From positions 930,001 through 994,000 of the forward strand of contig NZ_CP092483.1 in assembly GCF_022429625.1 (NCBI RefSeq): a stretch of DNA of 64,000 nucleotides, in the 5' to 3' direction. The DNA is from Devosia lacusdianchii. GTDB lineage: Bacteria > Pseudomonadota > Alphaproteobacteria > Rhizobiales > Devosiaceae. The first letter of the stretch is position 1; each line of letters begins with the position of its first letter. A model generated the notes under the pieces. It was not told the origin of the DNA and ran no database searches. It saw nothing but the letters and a program-made list of their open reading frames with translations. Below, in pieces: positions 8,205 through 16,301 of the stretch. The position numbers and the translations under genes are program-made.

Positions 8205-9947
8205 GTGACATCGCTTGTGAACCGCTTCGCGCGCCCGGCTTTTGTGGCTCTGCTGCTGTCAGCCGCCGCCACCACGGCAGCGCTGACGGCCCAGTCGGTC
8301 CAGACCGCGCAGTCCGATCCGGGCGCCGCCTTCGACCTGCTGCCCATGTTCAGCACCAGCGTCACCGGGGCCTATATGGCTGGCCAGCAGGCCCTGCAGG
8401 ACCTCAAGACTGACGAAGCCGCGCGCTACTTCTACCAGGCCGCCCAGGCCGAGTGGGACAATCCGGTTCTCGTCGAGCGCGCCTTCATCGCCTTTGCCGC
8501 CGATGGCCAGATCGGCCAGGCGGCCTCGACTGCCAAGCACCTGCTCGATCTCGACTCCAATAACGAGCTGGCCGAACTGGTTGTGGCGACCGAAGCGCTC
8601 AAGGAGCGCCGCTATGGGGCGGCAGAAAACCTGCTCGGCGCCATCGGGCAGGATAGCTTTACCGGCATCACCGCAACCATCCTGCGCGCCTGGGCCCTGG
8701 TGGGCGACAACCGCAAGCACGACGCCGATGCCGCGCTCGATGAGCTGGCCGAAAGTGGCCTCGAGGATTTTCTCGTCTTCCACCGTGCTCTCATGGCTGA
8801 AGCTGCCGGCGAGACCGACAAGGCCATCGAGTTGGCCGGGCAGGCCTTCGACAACGAACCATTCGTGGCGCGCATCGTCGAGGTTTATGCCCGCATCTTG
8901 GCCAATGCCGGGCAGTTCGACGAGGCCAAGGCCGCGATCGCGCAGTTCGAAGATCAGGGGTTGACCCATCCCATCGTGACGGTCGTCAAGAACCAGGTCA
9001 ATGCCGGCCAGCGCCCGGGCATTTTTGCCTCCAACGTTCAGGTTGGCGCGGCCGAAATGTTCCATGGCATCGGCGTTGCCCTGGCGCGCGATGGCAGCCT
9101 CGACCTCTCGCTGGTCTTCCTGCGCATGGGGCTCTACCTCGATCCGTCGGCCGATGTGATTTCTCTGGCCCTCGGCCAGTTGCTCGATACGGCCGCCCAG
9201 CACGACGCCGCCAATCGGATTTATGACGCCGTGCCCATGACCTCGGCGATGAAGCCGACCGCGATCGTCCGCGTTGCCCAGAATCTGGATGCACTCGGCG
9301 ATCGGCCGGAGGCGTTGCGCCGCCTGGGCAATATCGTCGCCACCCAGCCTGACGATCTCGATGCCGTTTCGGTGCTCGGCGACATGCTGCGCTACGACGA
9401 GCAATACCCCGAGGCGGCCGAGGCCTATACCAAAGCGCTGGCTTTGACCGGCGGCGAAAGCCCGTCCGATTGGCGCTTCTATTACGTGCGCGGCATCGCC
9501 TATGAGCGCGCCAAGGAGTGGCCCAAGGCCGAGGCCGATTTCCTCAAGGCATTGGAACTCAATCCCGATCAGCCGGCTGTGCTCAACTATCTCGGCTACA
9601 GCTGGATCGACCAGGACATGCATCTGGAGCCGGCGCTCGAAATGATTGAAAAGGCCGTAGCCGCCCAGCCGCAGGACGGCTATGTGGTCGATTCGCTCGG
9701 TTGGGCCTTCTACAAGCTCGGTCGCATCGATGAGGCGGTAAAGACGCTCGAACAGGCCGTGCTGCTGCGTCCCAACGATGCCGAAATCAACGACCACCTG
9801 GGCGACGCCTATTGGAAGGCCGGCCGCACGCTCGAAGCCCGCTTCCAGTGGAATGTGGCCGCCTCGGTAGACGAGGTTGGAAACGTCAAGGAGCGCGTCG
9901 CACCCAAGCTTGCCGACGGATTGACCGACGAGAACGCGACCCAATAA
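8205..9947 (+). CDS. Exported tetratricopeptide repeat protein
   Basis: 580 residues when started at GTG 8205, which has AAGGGAG 11 bases upstream and gives a clean signal peptide (about residues 1-29, ending A-L-T-A). Almost the whole mature part is helical repeats; clear TPR units occur from residue 390 on (for example Y-P-E-A-A-E-A-Y-T-K-A-L and A-E-A-D-F-L-K-A-L-E-L-N-P-D). TPR proteins are scaffolds; this one acts in the periplasm or at the membrane. It precedes ispE by 6 bp, so both are probably cotranscribed, an arrangement I know from other alphaproteobacteria. An ATG at 8118 is a less likely start. Confidence 0.88.
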   Translation: MTSLVNRFARPAFVALLLSAAATTAALTAQSVQTAQSDPGAAFDLLPMFSTSVTGAYMAGQQALQDLKTDEAARYFYQAAQAEWDNPVLVERAFIAFAADGQIGQAASTAKHLLDLDSNNELAELVVATEALKERRYGAAENLLGAIGQDSFTGITATILRAWALVGDNRKHDADAALDELAESGLEDFLVFHRALMAEAAGETDKAIELAGQAFDNEPFVARIVEVYARILANAGQFDEAKAAIAQFEDQGLTHPIVTVVKNQVNAGQRPGIFASNVQVGAAEMFHGIGVALARDGSLDLSLVFLRMGLYLDPSADVISLALGQLLDTAAQHDAANRIYDAVPMTSAMKPTAIVRVAQNLDALGDRPEALRRLGNIVATQPDDLDAVSVLGDMLRYDEQYPEAAEAYTKALALTGGESPSDWRFYYVRGIAYERAKEWPKAEADFLKALELNPDQPAVLNYLGYSWIDQDMHLEPALEMIEKAVAAQPQDGYVVDSLGWAFYKLGRIDEAVKTLEQAVLLRPNDAEINDHLGDAYWKAGRTLEARFQWNVAASVDEVGNVKERVAPKLADGLTDENATQ

Positions 9948-9953
9948 CGCTTC

Positions 9954-10829
9954 ATGGTCGAGCCGCTTGTTCAGCTAGCGCCGGCCAAGATCAACCTGGC
10001 GCTGCATGTCACGCGGCGCCGGGAGGATGGCTATCATGATCTCGAAAGCCTCGTCGTCTTCGCCGACGTGGCCGACGAGATTGAAGCGGTGCCATCAGCG
10101 GCCGATTCGCTGACCATCGTGGGCCCTTTCGCAAAGGGTCTGGGTAATGGCGAATCCAACCTGGTGCTACGGGCCGTCGCCGCTTTCCGGGCGCGCTGGC
10201 CCGATGCGGTCGCGACCGGGCTCGCCATGCGTCTCACCAAGAACCTGCCCGTCGCCGCCGGCATTGGCGGCGGCTCCGCCGACGCCGCGGCCGCGCTTCG
10301 GCTGATGGCAGGGCTGTCCAACCAGCCGATCGCGGTCTCCGATCTCTCCGACATGGCTGCGGGCCTGGGCGCCGATGTGCCGGCCTGCCTTGTATCGAGC
10401 CCGTTGGTGGCGCGCGGCGTCGGCGAGGTGTTGGCGCCGCTGCCTGACTTTCCCGACTGCCACGTCGTGCTGGTCAATCCCATGATTCCGCTGCCCACAG
10501 CGGATGTCTTCCGCCGGCTGCGCGCGCATGACAATTACCCGTTGCCCGAACTGCCCTCGCCACTGACCCGCCCGGCGCAACTCGGCATCTGGCTCGCCGA
10601 AACCCGCAACGACCTCCAGCCGCCTGCTGTGAAGCTGGTTCCGGTTATCGGCGATATCGTCGAGCAGTTGGCCGAAACGCAGGGCTGCATGCTGGCGCGC
10701 ATGTCGGGATCGGGGGCCACGGTATTCGGTCTCTTCGGCTCCAGCGGCCAGGCCCACCAGGCCGCGCAAGTCATGCGGGCCGCCCACCCGGATCATTGGG
10801 TGGCGGCAGCACCGCTGATCGTGCCTTAG
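9954..10829 (+). CDS. ispE: 4-(cytidine 5'-diphospho)-2-C-methyl-D-erythritol kinase
   Basis: 291 residues of the GHMP kinase family. The N-terminus has A-P-A-K-I-N-L-A-L-H-V, the family signature with the catalytic-region lysine, and the ATP loop is P-V-A-A-G-I-G-G-G-S-A-D-A. A late M-S-G-S-G-A-T-V-F-G motif completes the GHMP set. It phosphorylates CDP-methylerythritol in the non-mevalonate isoprenoid pathway. ispH is also in the window (22459-23430), but ispDF, ispG and dxs are not. Last gene of the TPR-ispE unit, followed by a large palindromic element. Confidence 0.97.
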   Translation: MVEPLVQLAPAKINLALHVTRRREDGYHDLESLVVFADVADEIEAVPSAADSLTIVGPFAKGLGNGESNLVLRAVAAFRARWPDAVATGLAMRLTKNLPVAAGIGGGSADAAAALRLMAGLSNQPIAVSDLSDMAAGLGADVPACLVSSPLVARGVGEVLAPLPDFPDCHVVLVNPMIPLPTADVFRRLRAHDNYPLPELPSPLTRPAQLGIWLAETRNDLQPPAVKLVPVIGDIVEQLAETQGCMLARMSGSGATVFGLFGSSGQAHQAAQVMRAAHPDHWVAAAPLIVP

Positions 10830-10880
10830 GCGCACACCGCCCTAGCAGGTCGGGTACGCCGCCCGCCCACATCTACCGGC

Positions 10881-10967
10881 CGTCACCCTCGGGCTTGACC
10901 CGAGGGTTCTGTCCTTTGCTGGGCGCTCATCAAGTGAAGAGCCCTCGGGTCAAGCCCGAGGGTGACG
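10881..10967. repeat. Composite palindromic element, copy 1
   Basis: Two 26-base arms (10881-10906 and 10942-10967) are exact reverse complements; each arm is itself a palindrome around CTTGA (CCCTCGGGCTTGACCCGAGGG). The 35-base spacer (GCTGGGCGCTCATCAAGTGA within it) is close to that of the element at 45001-45090. It fills the convergent gap between ispE and the polyprenyl synthase gene. Confidence 0.85.
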
Positions 10968-11030
10968 ATTGAGATTGGAGGGATTTCGAGCACGGCGAGG
11001 AGACGGGGCGCGCTGCAGCACGCGTCCGCC

Positions 11031-12044
11031 CTAGTACGCCCGCAGCACGCTGAACTCGACCACATCGCTCAGCAGCGTCCGCATCTCCGATGCCGGCAGC
11101 ACATCCAGCGCCTGCTGCGCTGCGCGGGCATGGGCATGCGCCTGGTCCAGTGTCCGCGCCAGCGTCTTGTGGCGTTCCATGATAGCCACGATTTCGGCGA
11201 CCTGTTCGGCCGTCGTGTCCATGTCGCCAAGCGCGGCTGTGATGGTGGCGCGCTCAGCCTCGCTGCCCTCGTTGAGGGCAAGGATAACAGGCAGCGTCAT
11301 CTTGCCTTCGCGCAGATCGTCGCCGGTATTCTTGCCCAGCGTGCCCGATTGCCCGCCATAGTCGAGCACATCGTCGACGAGCTGGAAGGCATTGCCCAGC
11401 TCAAGCCCATAGCGGGCCAGGGCCTGGCGCCCCGCCTCGTCCGAACCGCCGGCCATGGCGCCTACTTCGCAGGCGGCCTGGAACAGCACGGCGGTCTTGG
11501 CGCGGATCACCTCGGCATAGTCTTCGGGCGTCGTGGTCAGGTCGCCCGTCTTGGCGAGCTGGAACACTTCACCCTCGGCCATGACCGCCGATGCCGCCGA
11601 CAGCACGCCGAGCGAGGCGATGTCGCCGGTCTCGACCATCATCATGAAGGCCTGGCCGAGCAGGAAGTCGCCCACCAGGATCGAGGCCTTGTTGCCCCAA
11701 ACCATGCGCGCCGCGGGCTTGCCGCGCCGCATGTCGCTCTCATCGACCACGTCGTCGTGGAGCAGGGTGGCGTTGTGCATGAATTCGACGGCCGCCGCGA
11801 AATTGATCGCGGTGCCGGTGCCCTTGCCGAACAGCATGGCGGCGGCGACCGTCAGCATCGGGCGCAGGCGCTTGCCGCCGCTCTCGATGAGATAGCGCGC
11901 CAGCTCGGGGACCATTTCGACGTGAGAATCGGCGCGCGACAGAATCAGCGTGTTGACCTTGGCCATGTCGGCCGAGGTTGCCGCCAGCAGCCGGTCGATC
12001 GGGCTGGCGATGGGCGCCTCTTTCATCTGCGTCAGAACCGACAC
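11031..12044 (-). CDS. Polyprenyl diphosphate synthase (quinone side chain)
   Basis: 337 residues from GTG 12044 (ATG 12026 is an alternative with the same protein minus six residues). Both aspartate-rich motifs are present: L-L-H-D-D-V-V-D (FARM) and L-V-D-D-V-L-D-Y (SARM), plus G-G-K-R-L-R-P near the N-terminus for isopentenyl diphosphate binding. Small residues before the FARM suggest a long product, such as the deca- or octaprenyl chain of ubiquinone; the exact length cannot be read. Stand-alone gene, divergent from the methyltransferase gene. Functionally linked to ispE and ispH in the window. Confidence 0.94.
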   Translation of the reverse strand: MSVLTQMKEAPIASPIDRLLAATSADMAKVNTLILSRADSHVEMVPELARYLIESGGKRLRPMLTVAAAMLFGKGTGTAINFAAAVEFMHNATLLHDDVVDESDMRRGKPAARMVWGNKASILVGDFLLGQAFMMMVETGDIASLGVLSAASAVMAEGEVFQLAKTGDLTTTPEDYAEVIRAKTAVLFQAACEVGAMAGGSDEAGRQALARYGLELGNAFQLVDDVLDYGGQSGTLGKNTGDDLREGKMTLPVILALNEGSEAERATITAALGDMDTTAEQVAEIVAIMERHKTLARTLDQAHAHARAAQQALDVLPASEMRTLLSDVVEFSVLRAY

Positions 12045-12135
12045 CGTCTATCGTCCCCGTTTGCCGCGGCAAATCTGGTTGAGCCCGCCATGGTCACACA
12101 TGTAAGGTCGCGTAAAACCGGCCTTTTCGGGTGCG

Positions 12136-12921
12136 ATGTCCCTAGACCAGCCAAATGCCTTTGTAAAACACCAAACTGTCACGCGCGATGCCTTTTTGGG
12201 TGGGCGGCTCACTCTGTCGCAGCCCCGCTACGGTTTTCGCGCTGGAATGGATAGCGTGCTGCTGGGTGCCGCCGTCGGCGAGGGCCGCAAAACCCTGCTC
12301 GATCTGGGTTGCGGCGTCGGCACGGCAGCGCTGGTCGCGCTCGCTGATCGTCCCGGCCTCAAGGCGGTCCTGGCCGACCAGAATGCCGAAATGCTGACCT
12401 TGGCCCGCGAGAATGCCGCGACCAACGGCTTCGCCGACCGCACCGGTTTCGCCCATGCCGATGTGGCGGGCACGGGCAGCGACCGTCGCGCCGCCGGCCT
12501 CGCCGAAAATGCCTTCGAGACGGTGATCGCCAATCCGCCCTTCTTCGACGACGGCGCCGGCACGCTGGCCGGCAATGCCGGCCGCGCCGGCTCCCGTCAC
12601 ATGGATGCGGCCGCGCTCGACCGTTGGGTCAAGACCGCTGCCGGCTGCGCCGCCGGGGCAGGGGAGATCATTTTCATTTACCCCAGCGAAAGCCTCTCGC
12701 CCCTGCTGGCCGCTTTCAGCCAACGCTTCGGCGCTATCACCGTTCTGCCGCTGACGCCGCGGCCCGATGCAGCGGCGACGCGCTTCGTCATTCGTGGCAT
12801 CAAGGGCTCGCGGGCCCCGCTGACGCTGCTGGCAAGCCGCGCGCTTCATGAGGCCGAGGGGCGGCCCTTCGCAGCCGAATTCGATGCAATCTTTCGTGGG
12901 TCTGCGCGCCTCGACTGGTAA
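12136..12921 (+). CDS. TrmN6-like tRNA1(Val) adenine-N6 methyltransferase family protein
   Basis: 261 residues. It opens with D-A-F-L-G-G-R-L-T-L-S-Q-P, the usual start of the YfiC/TrmN6 group, then the SAM-binding glycine motif L-D-L-G-C-G-V-G-T-A and the N-P-P-F catalytic motif of N6-adenine methyltransferases (near residue 135). The known member modifies A37 of tRNA1(Val). Divergent from the polyprenyl synthase gene, as often seen in Hyphomicrobiales, and upstream of the S49 peptidase gene by 50 bp. Confidence 0.9.
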   Translation: MSLDQPNAFVKHQTVTRDAFLGGRLTLSQPRYGFRAGMDSVLLGAAVGEGRKTLLDLGCGVGTAALVALADRPGLKAVLADQNAEMLTLARENAATNGFADRTGFAHADVAGTGSDRRAAGLAENAFETVIANPPFFDDGAGTLAGNAGRAGSRHMDAAALDRWVKTAAGCAAGAGEIIFIYPSESLSPLLAAFSQRFGAITVLPLTPRPDAAATRFVIRGIKGSRAPLTLLASRALHEAEGRPFAAEFDAIFRGSARLDW

Positions 12922-12971
12922 TCGGCGCCAGCGCATCCTAAATCTGCCCGCGATTGACAAGAGGACGAGCT

Positions 12972-13817
12972 ATGCCCGAACCGACTCCGTCGCGGCGCAA
13001 TTGGCTGCAACGCATCACCGGCCGTGGCAGGACGGTGATCCCGGTTGTGCGCCTGCATGGCGTCATCGCCGCCGAGCAGCGCCCGGGCCGGCTCAACATC
13101 GCTAGTGTCGCGCCGCTCCTCAAGCGCGCCTTTGCCATCAAGTCGGCGCCGGCGGTGGCGATCATCGTCAACTCGCCCGGGGGCTCACCCGTACAGAGCC
13201 GGCTGATCTCCAAGCGCATCCGCGACCTTGCCAACGAGCACGGCAAGCCCGTGCTGGTCTTCGTCGAGGACGCAGCGGCATCAGGCGGATACTTCATCGC
13301 CGTGGCCGGTGACGAAATCATCGTCGATCCATCCTCGATCGTCGGCTCGATCGGCGTAATCATGGCCGGCTTCGGCTTTGTCGGTACGCTGGCGAAATTG
13401 GGCATCGAACGGCGCGTGCACACCGCCGGCACTAACAAGTCGACGCTCGACCCCTTCCTGCCCGAAAAGCAGACGGACGTGGAGCGCATCAAGCAGTTCG
13501 AATTGGACATTCATAACGTGTTCATCGATGTGGTGAAAACGCGGCGGGGCGCCAAGCTCCAGGCTGCCGACGACGTGCTGTTCACCGGCGAGTGGTGGAC
13601 CGGCCTGCGCGGCGTCGAACTCGGCCTGGTCGACACGATCGGCGACCTCCACGAAGTGCTTCACACGCGCTATGGCCCTGATATTGAACTCAAAATCATC
13701 GAAGCCAAGCGCGGCTGGTTCACCCTGCCGCGCTTCGGCTTCTCCACCACGGGCCTCACCTCAGATATCGCCGCCACCATTGAAGACCGCGCCGTCTGGG
13801 CGCGGCTGGGGCTCTGA
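12972..13817 (+). CDS. S49-family peptidase (SohB/SppA-like) without signal sequence
   Basis: 281 residues from ATG 12972 (GAGGACGAG just upstream; a TTG at 12954 is rejected). One S49 domain: V-N-S-P-G-G-S-P, then nucleophile Ser in A-A-A-S-G-G-Y-F, G-S-I-G-V-I, and the general-base lysine in T-N-K-S-T-L-D-P-F. SppA-type enzymes cut leftover signal peptides. No N-terminal signal or membrane helix is seen here, so the protein may be soluble or only peripheral; the small membrane-anchored protein next to it (3 bp downstream) could be its anchor, which is an inference. Confidence 0.93.
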   Translation: MPEPTPSRRNWLQRITGRGRTVIPVVRLHGVIAAEQRPGRLNIASVAPLLKRAFAIKSAPAVAIIVNSPGGSPVQSRLISKRIRDLANEHGKPVLVFVEDAAASGGYFIAVAGDEIIVDPSSIVGSIGVIMAGFGFVGTLAKLGIERRVHTAGTNKSTLDPFLPEKQTDVERIKQFELDIHNVFIDVVKTRRGAKLQAADDVLFTGEWWTGLRGVELGLVDTIGDLHEVLHTRYGPDIELKIIEAKRGWFTLPRFGFSTTGLTSDIAATIEDRAVWARLGL

Positions 13818-13820
13818 CCG

Positions 13821-14054
13821 ATGACCGCAATCCTGCTGCGCGTCCTGATCTTCGCCATCATCGGCATCGCTATCTATTTGGGAATACGCAAGATTTGGCG
13901 TGATTGGACCAAGCAGTTCAAGGCCGAGGACGACGAAGCCCGCCGTCTTCGCCGCGAGCGCGACCTGCGCGAACGCCAGCAACCCGGCGTCATCGACCTC
14001 AAGCGCGACAAGGACGGCACCTTCCGTCCGGGCGACGACGACAAACGCCGTTGA
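13821..14054 (+). CDS. Small single-pass membrane protein, uncharacterised
   Basis: 77 residues: one hydrophobic helix at 2-22 followed by a highly charged tail (many R, K, D, E), ending in D-G-T-F-R-P-G-D-D-D. It starts 3 bases after the S49 peptidase stop, so the two are translated together. I recognise no family. Its fixed place after the peptidase gene suggests an accessory role to it. Confidence 0.75.
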   Translation: MTAILLRVLIFAIIGIAIYLGIRKIWRDWTKQFKAEDDEARRLRRERDLRERQQPGVIDLKRDKDGTFRPGDDDKRR

Positions 14055-14106
14055 CCGCCCTCGGCCGTCAAACTAGAGGTTTGTCCCGATTAGCAGGGAC
14101 TGCAAG

Positions 14107-15033
14107 ATGACCAATCGCCCATCGTATATGGACCCCCGGAACTCGTTCCAGGGCCTGATCCTGACCCTCCAGCACTTCTGGGCGGAGCAGGGTTGCGTGA
14201 TCCTGCAGCCATACGACATGCAGATGGGCGCCGGTACGTTCCATACTGCCACGACCCTGCGGGCGCTTGGGCCCAAGCCGTGGAAGGCTGCTTATGTGCA
14301 GCCCAGCCGCCGCCCCAAGGATGGCCGCTACGGCGAGAACCCCAACCGCCTGCAGCACTATTACCAGTTCCAGGTGATCCTGAAGCCGTCACCGGAGAAC
14401 ATTCAGGAACTCTACCTCAAGTCGCTGGCCGAGATCGGCCTCGACGCCAGCCTGCACGACATCCGCTTTGTCGAGGACGACTGGGAAAGCCCGACGCTGG
14501 GCGCCTGGGGGCTGGGCTGGGAATGCTGGTGCGACGGCATGGAAGTCAGCCAGTTCACCTATTTCCAGCAGGTGGCGGGTTTCGAATGCGCGCCAGTGCC
14601 GGGGGAAATCACCTACGGTCTCGAGCGCCTCGCCATGTATGTGCAGGGCGTCGAGAACGTCTATGACCTCAACTTCAACGGCGGGACCGGCGAGGACCGG
14701 GTTAGCTATGGCGACGTGTTCCTGCAGAACGAGCAGGAGCAGTCCAAGTACAATTTCGAGGTCGCCGACACCGAAATCCTGTTCCGCCACTTCGCCGATG
14801 CCGAGCGCGAATGCCGCGCCATCCTTGCCAAGGGCGCAGAAGGCAACCGCCAGACCATGGCCATCCCGGCCTATGAGCAGGTTGTGAAGGCCAGCCACAA
14901 CTTCAACCTGCTCGATGCGCGCGGTGTCATCTCGGTCACCGAGCGGCAGAGCTACATCCTGCGCATCCGCGACCTCGCCAAGAGCTGCGGCGAGGCCTGG
15001 CTGCAAACCTCCGGCGGCGGCGCGGACGACTAG
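14107..15033 (+). CDS. glyQ: Glycine--tRNA ligase alpha subunit
   Basis: 308 residues of the class II alpha subunit. [12 protein letters not shown] at the start, [13 protein letters not shown] and the E-C-W-C-D-G-M-E-V motif are diagnostic. With GlyS it forms the alpha2beta2 enzyme charging tRNA-Gly. Unusually, glyS is not next in line but 3.3 kb downstream, past rnk (opposite strand), lemA and a DUF2207 gene. Its stop codon overlaps that of the convergent rnk gene within CTAG. Confidence 0.98.
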   Translation: MTNRPSYMDPRNSFQGLILTLQHFWAEQGCVILQPYDMQMGAGTFHTATTLRALGPKPWKAAYVQPSRRPKDGRYGENPNRLQHYYQFQVILKPSPENIQELYLKSLAEIGLDASLHDIRFVEDDWESPTLGAWGLGWECWCDGMEVSQFTYFQQVAGFECAPVPGEITYGLERLAMYVQGVENVYDLNFNGGTGEDRVSYGDVFLQNEQEQSKYNFEVADTEILFRHFADAERECRAILAKGAEGNRQTMAIPAYEQVVKASHNFNLLDARGVISVTERQSYILRIRDLAKSCGEAWLQTSGGGADD

Positions 15034-15431
15034 TCCGCCGCCACCGACAGCACGGTTAGCATGTGCCGCCGGTTGTCGCGGCTGCGCCAGGTGATGGACT
15101 GGCCGGCGCGCAGCCCGATCAGGGCCGTTCCGACCGGCGTCATCACCGAAATGCGGCCCTCGGCGATATCGGCATCAGCCGGATAGACCAGCTTTACCTG
15201 CTGCTCCACGCCGGCATCGGTTCGATAGCGCACGGAAGAACCCATGCGCACGATGTCGCTGGGCACTTCGCTGTCGTCGAGCACACGGGCGCGCTCCAGT
15301 TCGTAGAGCAGTTTGTCCGATTGGTCGGGGGTATGGTCCAGCCCGGCCATGGCCAGGATGTTGAGCAGGCGATGATCGGCCTGGCTCAGGATGATTTCGG
15401 GATTGAGGTCGTATGCAATGGTCTCAGCCAT
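15030..15431 (-). CDS. rnk: Rnk-type regulator of nucleoside diphosphate kinase (GreA/GreB C-terminal fold)
   Basis: 133 residues. The N-terminal 45 form a short coiled-coil-like helical part and the rest is the GreA/B C-terminal domain, with [15 protein letters not shown] near the end. Rnk binds RNA polymerase without the long coiled-coil needed for transcript cleavage. It is convergent with glyQ and shares four bases (CTAG) of stop codons with it. Confidence 0.9.
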   Translation of the reverse strand: MAETIAYDLNPEIILSQADHRLLNILAMAGLDHTPDQSDKLLYELERARVLDDSEVPSDIVRMGSSVRYRTDAGVEQQVKLVYPADADIAEGRISVMTPVGTALIGLRAGQSITWRSRDNRRHMLTVLSVAAD

Positions 15432-15735
15432 GATGAAGTACTTTCCGATATGACCGTCGTCGCGCAGACATGCGCGCCGGTCGGGCCGATAAATGTGAAT
15501 GGGATTGATGCGCCAGTTCGCGCGTTGAACGCGGCGAGCCTACCCTAAGCAGGCGCCAGCGCGGCGAGCATGCTTAGGGCTGCGATCCCGCGAGGGGATT
15601 TTCCAACCAGTATGTGGGAACGCTGCTCATCGCCATAAGCTAGTGCGGGATATGGCTAAGTCAAGCCACCGGCATTGCGCCAGGCGGGCCGCAGTGCCAA
15701 TGTCGCCACAAATCGGTCCCCTTGGGAGCTTGCAC
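15432..15735. other. 304-bp intergenic region between rnk and lemA
   Basis: No coding sequence was found here. It must hold the divergent promoters of rnk and lemA. The only structure seen is an inverted repeat CCCTAAGCA-N19-TGCTTAGGG (15543-15551 and 15571-15579), which could be an operator or a weak hairpin. A GGGAG ribosome site for lemA lies at 15723-15727. Confidence 0.6.
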
Positions 15736-16296
15736 ATGATCGGCTGGATTATCCTTGGCCTTGTCGTCGTTGCCGCCATCTATGCCGTCGCCATCTACAA
15801 CGGCCTGGTGAAAAACCGGCAGATGGTCGAGGAGGGGTGGTCCGGCATCGACGTGCAGCTCAAGCGCCGCACCGACCTCATCCCCAATCTGATGGAGACG
15901 GTAAAGGGCTATATGAGCCACGAGCGCGAAACGCTCGAGGCAGTGACCAATGCCCGAGCCGCTGCGACCAGCGCTGCTTCCGGCTCGCCCGAGGAACGCG
16001 CCAAGGCCGAAGGCCAGCTCTCGTCGGCCCTGGGCCGGCTGATCGCGACCGCCGAGGCCTATCCCGACCTCAAGGCCAACACGACCTTCCTCGAATTTCA
16101 GGCGGCGTTGCAGACTGTCGAAGACGAAATCCAGATGGCGCGGCGCTACTACAATGGCGCCGTCCGCAATCTCAACGTGATGGTCGAGTCGGTGCCTTCC
16201 AATTTCATCGCCGGCCCGTTCGGCTTCCAGAAGGCCGAGTATTTCGAGCTCGAGAACGAAGCCGACCGCGCCGTGCCGAACGTCAAGTTCAACTGA
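15736..16296 (+). CDS. lemA: LemA family protein
   Basis: 186 residues: one N-terminal membrane helix (2-22), short tail outside, then three long helices as in the LemA family. V-K-N-R-Q-M-V-E-E-G-W-S-G-I-D-V-Q-L-K-R-R-like start and a conserved E-A-Y-P-D-L-K-A-N. Start ATG 15736 has GGGAG 8 bases before it. Function of LemA is poorly known. It is cotranscribed with the DUF2207 gene (5 bp gap), a well-known pairing in bacteria that suggests a joint role at the cell envelope. Confidence 0.92.
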   Translation: MIGWIILGLVVVAAIYAVAIYNGLVKNRQMVEEGWSGIDVQLKRRTDLIPNLMETVKGYMSHERETLEAVTNARAAATSAASGSPEERAKAEGQLSSALGRLIATAEAYPDLKANTTFLEFQAALQTVEDEIQMARRYYNGAVRNLNVMVESVPSNFIAGPFGFQKAEYFELENEADRAVPNVKFN

Positions 16297-16301
16297 CGGC
16301 A

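Noticed and set aside
8259-9944. Long minus-strand frame (about 560 codons)
   Set aside because: Antisense to the TPR gene; composition is a shadow of the repeats.
10962-12254. Plus-strand frame (about 430 codons)
   Set aside because: Antisense to the polyprenyl diphosphate synthase gene, His/Arg/Gln-rich shadow protein.
15543-15579. Inverted repeat as a terminator or RNA gene
   Set aside because: A 9-bp arm with a 19-base loop and no T run; noted only as a possible operator.
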